A DNA stretch of 64,000 nucleotides from Rhodosorus marinus (GCA_029953675.1 JAMWBK010000003.1:2356001-2420000), one strand, 5' to 3'; shown: positions 46,654-60,504, counted from the first letter of the stretch. Numbers and translations: made by a program. Notes: generated by a model from the sequence alone, not told the origin.

Positions 46654-47646
46654 TCATGTATTTTCCTCGGTAGCCATTGCTGCCTTCATTCGATCTTCCA
46701 CTTGAACTAGCTCGTCGACTGTGTTGGCTCCCTCAAGCTTCCATGTGTCCTTCGCATCCACCTTGAAACCACCAATGGCAAGTCCCGAAGCCCTCATGAT
46801 CTTCACGAAATCGGTTGCGTAGAATTCGAACTTCCGATGTGGCTCAGGAGATGTCTGCACAGCCGTAGCTTGCTCAAGAACCCTGAAATATTTATTCGCG
46901 CTTGCTACTACGATACCAGAATTGAATTCGTCCATGTCTTCAAGCTCCGTTTTGGACAGTGAAACACCGCTGGGAGACTGCCAGACGGCATGGTATTCCA
47001 TTCTGTCTATCTGCTTCTTTTCGACAATGTCGACCACATCGCCCTCAGGATTGCGAATGATGCGACCATAACCGCTCGTGCTCTTACTCTTGATAGCAGA
47101 GCGGGATCCAGTCAGTATCGTTGCCGCGAATCGGGAACCAACAAACGCCTTTTGGCTCTGATGAAAACTCAAGAGGTCCCGGAGAGTTTTTGAATCGATG
47201 CCCGGGTTGTCGCCATACATGACAACAACGTCCCCACCGTAGGCCTTTGGAACAGTCTGTGAGACAACGTACACTGCATGGCCTGTTCCAATACGAAGTT
47301 GATCTTCCGCAACCAGGCAGGACTTACCCGCATAGGGCAACAAACTTGAGAGTACCTGTTCTTTCCCGTAGCCAACCACCAGAACACTCGGAATTCCAGC
47401 TCCCTCCGCAGCGGAAAGGGCATGAGCGGCCATCGGTATTCCCAGGCATGGATATATTACCTTTGGCAGCTCGGAAGAGAATCTGCTACCCTTCCCGGCC
47501 GCGAGAATCGTCGCAAATGCGTTGGATTTCTCCAAAGCATCCCGAAACTCGTCCGTGACATCAACGGCAGGTAGGCTCTCACCATACTTAAGGAATTCAC
47601 CCAGAGAAACTCCTTCAGTAAGACCCTTCACAGAATCAGGTGCCAT
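46654..47646 (-). CDS. GlmU-like nucleotidyltransferase (uridylyltransferase domain only)
   Basis: Likely forms a UDP-sugar such as UDP-GlcNAc from sugar-1-phosphate and UTP. First ATG is 47644-47646 (MAPDSVKG). A good acceptor (TTGTTGCAG) lies just upstream at about 47670, so another 5' exon may exist. Motifs: ATILAAGKGSRFSSELPKVI (nucleotide-binding loop and Lys), GIGTGHAV-like RIGTGHAVYVVSQTVP, VVVMYGDNPGI, SGYGRIIRNPEGDVVDIVEK, DEFNSGIVVASANKYF, and FYATDFVKIM near the C-terminus. This is the bacterial GlmU/RmlA-type fold rather than the eukaryotic UAP1 type. The chain ends after about 330 residues, so the left-handed beta-helix acetyltransferase domain of GlmU is missing. Confidence 0.8.
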   Translation of the reverse strand: MAPDSVKGLTEGVSLGEFLKYGESLPAVDVTDEFRDALEKSNAFATILAAGKGSRFSSELPKVIYPCLGIPMAAHALSAAEGAGIPSVLVVGYGKEQVLSSLLPYAGKSCLVAEDQLRIGTGHAVYVVSQTVPKAYGGDVVVMYGDNPGIDSKTLRDLLSFHQSQKAFVGSRFAATILTGSRSAIKSKSTSGYGRIIRNPEGDVVDIVEKKQIDRMEYHAVWQSPSGVSLSKTELEDMDEFNSGIVVASANKYFRVLEQATAVQTSPEPHRKFEFYATDFVKIMRASGLAIGGFKVDAKDTWKLEGANTVDELVQVEDRMKAAMATEENT

Positions 47647-48508
47647 CAAACTTGTAGAAAGAGCCGACTGCAACAAACCCTAGTCGCGAACTACATCCGT
47701 AGAGCGTCAACCCAGCGTATCATCCGCCATCTATTATTGGCCAAGTGTAAAAATTCCCCCTAAACTGGATGCTCGGCTGGATGGACTCACTTTGTACCAT
47801 TCGCCCGAAGAGTGGGAATCATGGCCAAGTAAAACTTTCGGATATACGTGACCAGATCCTGTTTCTGGAATGAAAATGGACTTAGGTAACATCCGCCATC
47901 GTTCTATGGCCAAGCAAAAATTCCTGATATACGGCAGAGACCCAAACATCGGTTTGAGCAGTTTTGAAGTGTATCTCCGGAAACCCTTTTCTTCATGACC
48001 AGGCAAAAGCTTCTGAGATAGAAGATCAATGAGGCCAAACGTTTTTGGTACCATTCGCCATATATTCATGGCCAAGCAAAAGTTTCTGATATATTGGGTT
48101 GGTTTTGATGGTTAACCTGGGTATCATTCGCCACATGTTCTTTGCCAAACTAAAATTTGAAAATTACAGGAAGTTGTGGTTTGGGTTTGAAGGGGTTTCG
48201 AAATCTGCCCATTTTAACTGGACGGCTGGCGCGTCGAGGTGGGGGAGGAAACTTGAGGGCGGCAAAGATACGAGATAAGCGGAGTGCATCAAGAGCATCA
48301 CTGTGCTCCGGAAGGAGAATTATATCATAATTAGTTGAAAAAAAAATTTCCTGCTGAAGTACTTTTTCTTGTCGAGACCAAGACGGTGGAGCCAGATCCT
48401 AATGAATTGGGACTGAGGCCGTTGGCAGAATCCCGATTGAGGACGGAATCTTCCTGGTGCAAGGCTGGTCGACACCTGTCGTCTTGAGGAAATCATATCA
48501 TCCCGCTA
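47647..48508. other. Divergent intergenic region, mostly repeat
   Basis: 47725-48165 is a decayed tandem repeat (separate entry). The remainder has no recognised feature. Confidence 0.5.
47725..48165. repeat. Decayed tandem repeat, about six copies of 65-100 bp
   Basis: The shared core CATTCGCCAT, then ATGGCCAAGCAAAA and TTTCTGATATA, recurs at about 47727, 47797, 47890, 47990, 48050 and 48122 with substitutions and indels. Spacing is uneven (about 65-100 bp). It lies in the divergent space between the GlmU-like gene and APC10. Confidence 0.85.
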
Positions 48509-49021
48509 ATGGAGGCTGTGGAAGATCCGAAAGAAGGCGATGACGATTTCTACGACGTGACTTTGTCGGCGACCTGGAGCGTTTCCTCAGCAAAGCTTGG
48601 GAACGGAGTACTGCAACTCTTAGATGACGACGAAACAACATGTTGGCAGTCAGACGGATCGACTCCGCACGTCATCTCGGCTACATTCCCTCATCGCGTG
48701 CTGGTACAGGAGGTTCGCGTTCTTGTCAACCATGATATGGATGAATCATACACTCCAGCACGTGTTGGTCTATGGGTTCTTAGCGGGATGGACTTTGAGA
48801 GTGTTGGCGAGATCGTGGAACTAGACCAGCCGAAGGGTTGGGTACATATGCAGATGACTCCCGTGGTTGGAGTTTTCTCCTTGCAGGTCGCGATACTGGC
48901 AAATCATCAGAACGGAAGGGATTCGCATGTGCGCGGAATCAAAGTCCTTGGGTGCGTTCAGGGCGCGTCCCTTCCGTCCCATTCTTCGATCGCATTTAGT
49001 CAGGCGTCTGTGATACGCTGA
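48509..49021 (+). CDS. APC10: Anaphase-promoting complex subunit 10 (DOC domain)
   Basis: Substrate-recognition subunit of the APC/C ubiquitin ligase. Single exon, 170 aa, ATG 48509, stop 49019-49021. DOC-domain hallmarks: ATWSVSSAKLGNGVLQLLDD, CWQSDGSTPHVI, DESYTPARVGLWV and QVAILANHQNGRDSHVRGIK. The chain ends in Val-Ile-Arg; the C-terminal Ile-Arg (IR tail) is what APC10 uses to bind TPR subunits. This supports the unspliced reading, although a potential GTGCGT donor lies about 60 bp before the stop. Full-length compared with human APC10 (185 aa). Confidence 0.95.
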   Translation: MEAVEDPKEGDDDFYDVTLSATWSVSSAKLGNGVLQLLDDDETTCWQSDGSTPHVISATFPHRVLVQEVRVLVNHDMDESYTPARVGLWVLSGMDFESVGEIVELDQPKGWVHMQMTPVVGVFSLQVAILANHQNGRDSHVRGIKVLGCVQGASLPSHSSIAFSQASVIR

Positions 49022-49610
49022 TACGTGATTCCAATACCTTCTAGGAAGAGCATCGCAGAAGAGCTCCTGTCCTGGGATAGCGGGTGCCTCCACAATAACT
49101 GCGTATACCATTGCCTACTTTTATCCGTAGCGAAATCGAGTGGCAGCTGTCGCGAAGTCGATTGCAAGTAGTCTGCGAAACCTAGATCCAGGCGTTATTC
49201 TTGTCTTCGCTTCGGACTCGCGCCTGGTGGTCGCTGTACTAAAACCTCAACACTGTTTTTTCTTCAGCATCGAGACAACCACCTATCTATCTGGTTTCTC
49301 TTCTGGTCCCGCACGTGACTCTAGAGCAATGAACAACTTCCCAAAAATCCGTCAACAAGCATGAACTGTGCTAGACCCCATAACAAAAACCCCGCAGTAA
49401 ACCCCAGCGAATCTAGCGGAACAAACAACAATTAACATCCCTCAACATACCAAGAACGCGCATGCCAGTCTATCTGCGGCATTGACACAACCTTTAACAA
49501 GCTGAACTAAGCTTTAGTAACAGATAACGCTGAATCACGTGCATACAATGCATCGAAGAGAAATTAGGTATTGACAAGAACTGTCTACAATTAAAACAGG
49601 ACGGTTTGGT
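49022..49610. other. Convergent intergenic stretch
   Basis: Between APC10 and P2 stops. No gene seen; presumed 3' UTRs. Confidence 0.5.
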
Positions 49611-49955
49611 CTAATCAAAGAGCGAGAATCCCATGTCCTCATCTTCCTCTTCTTCCTCCTTCTCAGCTTCTGCCTCAGCCGCCGGCGCGGCTGCAGCATT
49701 ACCCCCAGCGGCAGTCGGGGCTGCGCCACCCGCCGGCGCGGCCACCGCTGCCACGGCGGCGGTCTTCGCGAACTTCTCCTTTCCGGCAGCGATGAGGTCG
49801 TCAACATTCTTACCCTTAAGCTCCTCGCAGATCTTGGCAATAATGTCCTTATCTCCCTCAATTCCTACGGAACCCAGGATTGCCTCCATGTCGGCCGGGC
49901 TCGGATCCGAGTTTCCCCCCAGAGTCGCAAGCATGTACGCACCCAAGTACTTCAT
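49611..49955 (-). CDS. RPLP2: 60S acidic ribosomal protein P2
   Basis: Stalk protein of the large ribosomal subunit that recruits elongation factors. Intronless, 114 aa, ATG 49953-49955. N-terminal dimerisation domain [20 protein letters not shown] and [15 protein letters not shown], then [18 protein letters not shown], an Ala/Gly/Pro-rich hinge, and an acidic Glu-rich end closing with EDMGFSLFD. The usual ending is DDDMGFGLFD, so Ser replaces Gly. P2 rather than P1 by the N-terminus and length. Confidence 0.97.
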   Translation of the reverse strand: MKYLGAYMLATLGGNSDPSPADMEAILGSVGIEGDKDIIAKICEELKGKNVDDLIAAGKEKFAKTAAVAAVAAPAGGAAPTAAGGNAAAAPAAEAEAEKEEEEEDEDMGFSLFD

Positions 49956-51420
49956 CCTGATTTAATAATTACTTCCTCGCCAAGAAAACAAAGACACACA
50001 AAGTAACAAAATTTACTCCCAACAGTCTCCAACCCAAGCCCCTAACTTCGTGCACCTCTCTCCTCGTCACTCACCTCTCCCACCTTCCTTCTCACCCTAT
50101 CTTTCACACCGTACCTCCACCCCCAAAATTGATCCCCCTCCCACCCCCCTTAACTATCGACGTATGCCAGAAAATCAGAAAAACATATATAAATTCAAGG
50201 TATTGTTTTCCATCAGCTCAGTTGAAAATGGTGAAATAAATAGCCAAACCCATCCCGTTGGCGTCGTCGGCGACCTCACTACTCCTTCAGAAAGCAAACA
50301 AAAGCAAAAACAATTTTCACTTTTAGTGTCACCACAGTTTTGATCATTAATTTCCAACTCTAGTCAAAATAAATAATCTTGTAAATAAGTTTACTTCTAT
50401 CAGTCATTATGAAAGAGACGGTCAAATGCATGGCGGACATCACTTCTTACTGTCATCCTTAAATTTATTTCTTGATTCTTTATTCAGTCATTAAATATTT
50501 TTTTCTTACTTTTATATTATTATCAGTCTTTATTTTATTGACGATTAATTGCGCCATAGAACATTTTTAACCGTCACTATGAAATCAGAATATCTTTCGA
50601 TGATGTAGTCATTGAACAGACGTTTTTATTTTCTTTATACTAATAGCAGTCATTATATTCTAGCCGATTACAGTGCAACGAAGAGTCTTCGCTGATATCG
50701 AGTTTACCCATCTAGTAGAAAGTTCATAGCGTCTAGGTTTCGTCCTTTATTATTACGTTTTTCAATATGTTGAAGCCAGACGAATATTAATAGAAATATG
50801 ATTTTGACAGTACCGGCTTGTGATCTGAACAGCTTACTGTCCCACGGTTGGTGACTACTCTTGTTCTCGTTTGTGGGATGCTTGAATGCCCGTTTGTACC
50901 TCCATCGTGATCGACGACAGTTTGCCTTTGTTTAGTCGATTCCGGTAATGTTTTGCCGCGAGGACATTTAGATGATACTGGTCAAATTTCTTGTGCTTTA
51001 CATCGGTCAGGTCAGCACGGTCCGAATGGTACCGATCGATAGTCCACAAACTAACAAGATCGACCAAATTGACCTGGCCTTTCAGGCCTCTCAAACCTCA
51101 GAAGATGGAATGATGCGATCCCACACCACAGTTCCAAGCTTGAGCGCAATCTCAACCGTACAAAAAAGGAAAAAAAATAAGAAGCGTCCAACCTGAAGAT
51201 TTCTGGGTCATCGAGAGTTCTGCTCCAGCTCTTCAGATGGGGGATTCTTGATGTGACTATCTGGAACCATGAACTCCAGAGAGAACCTGTTCCCCTACCA
51301 GGAAAAGGAAACAGGAGACCTTTGGTCTGGTGCAGGCATCGTCTTCGACACGGGGTACGTTTCGTACCGGAAGTACTATCTCGCGAAAGGTTTCGAAAGA
51401 GATTGATCAAGCGCGACTCG
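49956..51420 (-). promoter_or_regulatory. G-poor leader of P2, AT-rich core, then gene-free DNA
   Basis: 49970-50165 is C/A/T-rich with almost no G on plus (G/T-rich on the coding strand). 50340-50830 is AT-rich with recurring words (AGTCATTA at 50401, 50480s and 50650 with variants: TCAGTCATTA, CAGTCATTATA, GTAGTCATTG), suggesting a diverged short repeat. 50850-51420 has no recognised gene and leads to the 3' end of the CorC-like gene. Confidence 0.4.
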
Positions 51421-53661
<2,241 letters not shown>

Positions 53662-55445
53662 CCCAGAATTATTGAAAAAAAGCACCGAACCTGGTGGATT
53701 TTTTACTCACCTTCCCCGGCGAGGACTGCAAGATCTACGCTACCTCCATGCAAACTTACAACGTAAGCCGCTGGGACGCAATATCCTCTTGTAATCCCGC
53801 CTCTTCCCACCCTCCCACAGCAAACTCCGTCAACGTTTCCAGAACCCGTGACAGGACACCCACCTCCAATCTTCCTCGTGCAACCCTTCTATCTCCAAAG
53901 TTTACAAGCAAAGGCTCTCAAAGCTCCTATTCGACATCCAATCTATCCTAAGAAAAAAACCAACTGGTGCATCACTTATCAAACAAACAACCCCCCTCCC
54001 CCCTCCTCCCCTCACCCTCCAGCTTCCCTCTCCACCTTTGGATGCCGATTCCCGAAGAGTCGTTATCGACCGAGTGAGATCACAAGCAATCTGCAAACTC
54101 TTAATCGCAAGGCCAGCTAGAGGGAAAAGTTGCAAGGACGATAACAGGATTTCTCTTTTCTTAATCTACTGCGGCGGAACCTTTGTCAAACAAATCGCTT
54201 CGAAATGCAATCAGTCTCATCATATCAGTGGAAGAAAAGAGGTCAAAAACAGAAAAGGGATCTCTTGCTCTCCGTTTCTGAGTCTTTCAGCAAGGTTTCA
54301 GCACCGCTTCCTAACACTAAGCAGCAAGGCCGCGGAGTGGACTCGGAAGGGTGGTCCTTTAACGGAGGCTTGGGTTATTCTAATCAAAGATAGTTCCCAC
54401 AGGGGAGCAAGAAAAAAAGAGGAATTAGATCTATCGCAAGAGGAAGGTACAGAATACGAAGGGCACCGCTTCCCCCTCCGACTCTGGAGACTGACTGCTT
54501 CCAATAGTTCGCCCTACGCAAAGTAAAGATTGTGCGGGACACGTGCCAATACATAATAAGTTTAAATAGTTAATACAACACGTGTTGAAATATTGTTAGT
54601 CTAAATTCGATATATGGACACGTGGTAATTATCAATTGGTATTGGTTGACGCGACCAATGCCGTAGTGGAAGAGGCGAATGCGCCTCACTCTCTCTCTCT
54701 CTTTGGTCGGCGTTCAGGGTGGGACTAGAAAGGGGCTGATGAAAGAGCAGCTTCCTCTGTGTTCTTCTTTTTCCGTCTGAGCGAAATGGTCCTTGTATGA
54801 AAGCAGACGATTCAGATTTTCGGAAAGTTCTGGGATCTGCTGTTTGGACTCTTCAAGTGGTCTAGACTATCCCTTTCCTCTCACGCTCCATCCCAAAGTA
54901 CATCGGCCTGGTCTCCGCGGTGCCAGCAAACAGTTTGCTTAGCAACAGGTTTTGGAAGGCGGTGCGGATGGGATGGAGAGCTACTTCTTGATGTAGCAGG
55001 AGCATTTAAGGATTTGACCGGGGGGGCAAGTCGGGGGACTTTTCTCGTATTTGTGTTCCAGTTGGTTTTCAACGAGTAAGAGGTCACCGCGGGCTTGATC
55101 GGGAAGAGCCAGGCTTGTCCGTTTTGGAGGCGACATCTTGCTGTAGTCGCAGGAGCAAACTGAGCAGGTGCCTGAAGAAAACGTCGAGACAGAGTGTCCA
55201 GGAATTTAACCTAGTGGGAAAGTGAGGCTGGAACGGGCCGAATTTTACCTTATCGAACCTGGAAGGTAAAATGGGATGGACCTGAAGACTGGCTGAGCTT
55301 TGCAGTTTTGATATGCGCTGCAGGTAACATGTTCTCGGAAGGGCTGGATTGATAGCTGCGCAGAGGAAGCCCCCCGATTTGAAGGGGTCTAGGTTGTCAG
55401 TAGCAGAGCATCCTGCATCAGCGGGTCACGCAGCTGCAAGCCCGT
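53662..55445. other. Divergent intergenic region with skewed leader
   Basis: 53770-54040 is C/A/T-rich and G-poor on plus (leader of the CorC-like gene). 54560-54660 is AT-richer. 54900-55440 is moderately G-rich toward the ABC transporter. A (CT)n run, CTCTCTCTCTCT, is at about 54690. No gene recognised. Confidence 0.45.
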
Positions 55446-57721
55446 ATGCTGCGTGTCAGCAATTCTGGGGTGTTTGTGCTTCGGAGCAGATTGATTCGCC
55501 AACACTTCATACGTTCTCCGCGGAACCTGTCGAAGGCGAAAAGGCATGATCCGAAGGCCTTTCCTCAAAGGAAGTTGTCAACGTGGTTCCAGGCCTATGA
55601 AGACCCAATAGAGACATGGGGGGAGAAAGTTGATCAGCAGAGAAAAGTTAACATCAGGGATGTACTGGAACTGGCGAAGCCTGAATTGAAGCTGATATCC
55701 TTTGCTCTGGGTTGCCAGCTTATAACCTCAGGAGTCACGATGATGTTTCCGATGGTATTCGGGAGACTGGTACGGAATTTCGCTCCCTTTTCTTGTCTTG
55801 CGAATGAAGTAGAGCTCTTTTGAGTTGAATCTCATCGCCGAATTTAATTTGGTTAGGTGGATGCCCTGCAGGCTGAGGAAGCTCAGCAGTCGCTCGTACA
55901 CATCGCCAGAGGGCTTACTGTCATTATGTCATTCGCGGCGTTCGCAACAGCCGCTAGGGTCTCCACAATGGGAATAGTAGGAGAACGCATCGCGAAAAGG
56001 TTGAGGACCGCTCTGTACTCTTCTATTATGCACCAAGAGCTCGAATTTTTCGATCGCAGGAGCAGTGGAGAGCTCGTCAACCGCTTGTCCGCTGACGTAA
56101 CTGCTGTATCAGGGTTTTTAACTGATAACTTGACGGTGCGGAGACGGCATGGAGACTTTCTCATACTCTTTCGAGCATGCTCCTAATCACAAACGCTGCA
56201 CTGCCATGTCAAAATGTTTTTATAGAGAATCGTCAGATCGACTGCCACGAGTACAACGGGCGTGTGCGCATTGTTCTACCTCTCCCCGAAGCTGGCCTCT
56301 GTGTGCGTTCTCGTACTACCTTTCGCAGCATTCTCGTCGTCCTTGCTTGGGAGACGGGTAAGGGCCCTTTCTCAGGAAGTCCAGGACAAGCTCGCAGCGA
56401 CAACGCAAACAGCCGCGGAGAAGCTATCTGCGCTAAGAACTGTTCGGCTGTTTGGAGCTGAGGAAAAGGAGACCGATCTCTACTCATCTCGCGTGGAAGA
56501 ATCCTTCTCCGTAGCGACAAAGCTGGCGAAGGTCGAGGGGATATACACTGGTGCAAATTTTCTGGTTGCGAATCTGACTCTTGCGAGTGTACTTTACGTC
56601 GGGGGTTCAATGGTGATCAACTCTGAGGTTACAATAGGAACCCTAACTTCTGTGAGTCTAGATCTCTTTTCAACCGATTCGGAAACCTGCGGCTTACGAA
56701 CTTCTTGAAATCGGATAGGTTTGTATGTATATGGTGAATCTTGGATTTGGAGTTTCAAACTTGGCGAACGGTTACGGGCAGCTGCTGCGAGCTCAAGGGT
56801 GTGCTGAGCGCATTCACGGACTGATGAAAAGGACACCCAAGTTTTCTACTTCCACTGTGGCATCGTCTTCTTCAGGAAGATCTCCCGCGGAGGCGCTACG
56901 ACACGGGGAACCGCTTCTGCGTTATGATCACGCGTCGTTCGAGTTCACAGGGGGGAAGCCGCTCTTACACGATGTAAATTTGGACGTCTGGCCTGGGGAG
57001 ATAGTTCTAGTGCGGGGTCCGAGCGGCAGCGGGAAGTCTACCCTGTTGGCCCTTGCTTCCCGCTTATACGAACCGACTTCTGGGGCAGTGCAAGTGTCAG
57101 GGAAAGACGTCAGAGATTGGAACTCGAAACTTTTGAGGCAACGTGTTGGCGTCGTGCCTCAGGATGTTGTGCTCTTTGAGGGAACGGTAGCTGACAACAT
57201 TGCCTATGGGCTGGATATTACAGAAAAAGACAACATACAATCCGCGGCACAAAAATGCGGAGCGGATTCGTTTATCAATACTTTACCTCAGAAGTTCGAG
57301 ACGAGGGTAGAGGAGAGAGGGGGCAATCTCTCCGGTGGACAGAAGAAGCTTATCGGTGAGCAAGATCAACACATTGCATTCGACCCTGTTCCGAGTACTA
57401 CAACGTCCTCGGGGCTCCAAGAAGCCGTCCTTCTTCTCTGAACCAAAGTTGCGGCGTTTGTCGATGTGATTATGTACCAAAGGTCTTGCGAGAGCGATGA
57501 TGCGGAACCCGTCTGTGCTCATTCTAGATGAGGCGCTGACTGGGCTTGACACGGAAACCGAGAGCAGGGTTGCGCAGGCTCTGAAGTCGCTTTCGATGTC
57601 GGATTTAGGAATTCTCATGATTGCTCACGGGAACGGCTGTTCCGCTCAAATTGCTGACCGGATAGTGAACATAAGCAGCGTGCGCCCATCCAATCGGGAC
57701 GTGAAGCGACGGGGCTTGTGA
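55446..57721 (+). CDS. Half-size ABC transporter, ABCB10/MDL-like, probable mitochondrial
   Basis: Exporter half-transporter with one membrane domain and one ATPase. ATG 55446: the N-terminus MLRVSNSGVFVLRSRLIRQH is Arg-rich without acids, typical of a mitochondrial presequence. Exon 1 ends near 55771. Exon 2 (about 55857-56136) contains GERIAKRLRTALYSSIMHQE, EFFDRRSSGELVNRLSADVT and LTDN, as in ABCB10/MDL1. Further exons give YLSPKLASVCVLVLPFAAFS and LSALRTVRLFGAEEKETDLY. The ATPase has Walker A GPSGSGKST, Q-loop VVPQDVVLFEGTVADNIAYG, signature LSGGQKK, Walker B VLILDEALTGLD after the last intron (about 57356-57482), and IAHGN at the switch position, where IAHRLST is usual. His is kept. C-terminus is short. 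The membrane part contains introns whose exact edges (56140-56260) are unsure. Confidence 0.85.
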
Positions 57722-59119
57722 GTGTACATTTGGCGGGCGAACGACGCCCTTTGAAAAACCGTAGTCTGCTTCCAGTGGGTGAGAAACAAGAACGCAACAG
57801 CACGTATCCGTAAAATATAAAGTTGTTGAAGCCTGTACAAAAAGAAAAAGATATATCGCCTTGAGAATAGCGCGACACTGTCGCGTTCTTCATCTCGCCA
57901 GACCGGAGAGGTGCTGGGGAGAGGGAGGGGGGTATGAACAACCAGACCCGCTGATCTTCACCAAAAACACTTTACACCCCGGAATAAACACTCAAGGCGC
58001 TCGCTAGATGTTTTGTCCATGCAGAAGGTCTTTCAAGCCCACGAAAACATGCAAGTCCTCCTCTCCCCGCGAAACCACGACCATCGAGTACTACTAAATA
58101 CTAAAAAGTACAAATCGTACTAAACACCCTTGAAAAATCGAAAATTAAAATAACAATGTCCCAGTTTTTTCCAAAACACAATTGTTGTCGGATCCATTTC
58201 GGAGCACAGAAAATGTCCTGGTTTCTCAACAACAAAAAAATAAGATAAAAAGTAACCCCCTTCCCCGCAACCCCACCCCCCCACCCTCCCCTCCAACCGC
58301 TCTACCCGCTACATAAAAAAAAGTCAAAACAAACCCACCCTATTTTGCACCATATAAGGGGGGTAAAAGCAATAAACTAATTTCCACACCAATCCATCAA
58401 TAAGACCCAAATCTGTTTATTTTATTTTATTGTTATATTAAAATCTATTTAAATGGTTTTGGATAGGGGGTAAAAGTAATATTCCAAAAATCTGGTGGAT
58501 GTGCTTTTTGTTGTTGTTAGCTACCCATGGTTAAGAGAAAGGAATATGGCTGAGGTGTCTATTTGGGGGGGGAGGGGGGAGGGAGTGGATGAATAAGGAG
58601 GTTAAGTGAGGGTGAAAGAGAGCCGATTTTGGATTGGAGATGGAGGTTTTCGATATCGATGAGAGGAGGGATGGGAATGAATGGGATGGTGAATGAACTG
58701 ATTTATCTGGAGTTGGGGGGGGGTGGGGGGATGGAGATGGTAGTGAGAGAATTTGAAATTTGGTGTTGAAGTGGTGATGGTGGATTGGTGAGGATGCGGG
58801 GGGAGGGGCTGTGGTAGGAGTCAGGCTGGAAATTGATGGATGTGTATTGGGTCTGAGGTGAGCTTTTTTGGTGTGGTTTTTTTTTTTTTTGAGTTTTGGT
58901 GAGGTGCTTTTGGGACGGTTCCGTGTTTTTATATATTGTGTGGGGAGGTGTGGATGAAGAACGGTAGGGCGGGAGGTTGGGTGGTGCCCGGGAGGGCTTA
59001 AGTGGGCCTGGTTTTGGGGGGGGGAGCCTGTGTGAGCTTTTCTACGGAAGGTTGACGGATATTCAGCTCTCTCTGATTCTCCGTGTCCGCCGTGGTATGA
59101 GGCGTTATTACCTTATCCC
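57722..59119. promoter_or_regulatory. Skew-flip intergenic region upstream of the nucleotide-sugar transporter
   Basis: 57960-58330 is C/A-rich and G-poor; 58380-58450 is AT-rich (TTTATTTTATTTTATTG); 58460-59010 is strongly G/T-rich and C-poor up to the next ATG. The right half matches other plus-strand leaders. The left half has the polarity of a minus-strand leader, but no minus-strand gene is evident below it, where the ABC gene ends. Confidence 0.4.
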
Positions 59120-60504
59120 ATGCATATGTCTTCAGTACTGGCTCCTGTAAAGGACAACAGACGGGCACTGTTCGCTGCCCTGCTGTATTCTGTGTCGAGT
59201 ACACTGCTGAACCTGGCCAACAAGGTTGTATTTTCGAAAGCGAGTTTCAACTTTCCATGGGGAACTATCGCCATTCAAAATATCGTGTCGTTACTCGCAC
59301 TGGCGTCTTATCTCATCATTGCGCCTCAAGCGACTTTCCGGTTCGATTTTGGCCTGCTGCGAAGGCTTGTTTTTCCCATGTGGTGTTTTTGTCTGTTCCT
59401 GTACTCAAATGCGAAGGCGTTGCGGTTTATTAGTCTTCCCGTGCTTACTGTTCTCAAGTCCTTTGCGCCTCTGGTAAGCCATCCGACCTTCGTTTTGTAG
59501 TGCCTGCTATCAGCTGGGATGCTTGATCTCGTTCGTTGCTCTCGCGATCAATCCGATGGGCGGCCGTGGACCTCCAAGCTGAACGGCTGCTCGCGCTTTC
59601 TCAAATTGACTCAGGGAGTGTCAATTATGGAAGTCCTCTTCTTCAAGGACTTACTCACCAAGGACGCGGTGTTCTGTATGATTATGGTCGTTGCCTCTAA
59701 CTATGTCACTGCTTACAATGACGTGGAGTTTTCTCTGGAGGGCTATGTGTGGGCGGGAATTAACGTTGCCTCCAACATTGCCTACCTGCTGACGTTGAGA
59801 AGATGTCTCTCGGAGAACTATGACAGTGTCCAGCTTGCTCTTCATTCCACGCTCGTATCATCGATGTTGATTGTTCCAATTTCGGTTGTACATGGGGATT
59901 TTCCGTCCCTAGTGTATTCGCTGCTAGAAACGTCCCAGAAGTAGGCCGTCCACCGCGGAAGAGAAGGCTCAATTGCTCTTGGGCCTTTGCTGACAGGCTT
60001 TAACCTTCCACCGCCACAGGTTTAGGATCTTCTTCTTCGGCTCTGGCTTGCTTGCTGCAGGCATCACCATTTCCACGTTCTGGTGCTTGGCAGAAACGAA
60101 CGGAAGTACGTTGAGTTTCCTGGGTGCAATGAACAAGGTATTTGTAACTCCCGGTGAATCAATTGTGACCTCGGGGCGAGCCTGAGGAACATCTACAGGC
60201 TCAGCAATGGAGATTAGTGATTTTTAGTTTGCGATTTACTAAGTTGATCGTTTGTGGTACTCCATCCTAGATTCCAATAGTCCTCCTCGGGTCTTACCTG
60301 TTTGAGTCGCACATAACCCTGCTTGGTTGGGTCGGAATCTTCATGAGCATTTTTGCGGGTTATTTTTTCGCCAGAAGCAAGGTTCCGAAACATATGACGC
60401 CCCAGTCGACCCAGGAGCAAAGTCCCACCATGGAGGCGATTGAGACGAAAACTGGAAGAGATCTCGATAGTGAGAGTGAAGAAGATTCACCCAGACGACG
60501 GTGA
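59120..60504 (+). CDS. Nucleotide-sugar transporter (GDP-mannose transporter-like, DMT superfamily)
   Basis: Golgi-type antiporter of the TPT/NST group. ATG 59120. Exon 1 gives LLYSVSSTLLNLANKVVFSK and SLPVLTVLKSFAPL, ending near 59471. A later exon has DAVFCMIMVVASNYVTAYND with FSLEGYVWAGINVASNIAYL. Then STFWCLAETNGSTLSFLGAM leads to GAMNK at an exon end, followed by IPIVLLGSYLFESHITLLGW. The GALNK-type motif (here GAMNK) binds the guanosine nucleotide in VRG4/GONST transporters. The C-terminal tail is charged (EAIETKTGRDLDSESEED) and ends with RRR and TGA 60502-60504. About ten hydrophobic segments in four or five exons. The exon around 59480-59620 is uncertain. Confidence 0.82.

Noticed and set aside
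49633-49965. Ser/Ala-rich frame on the plus strand
   Set aside because: Complement of ribosomal P2; P2 has clear family hallmarks.
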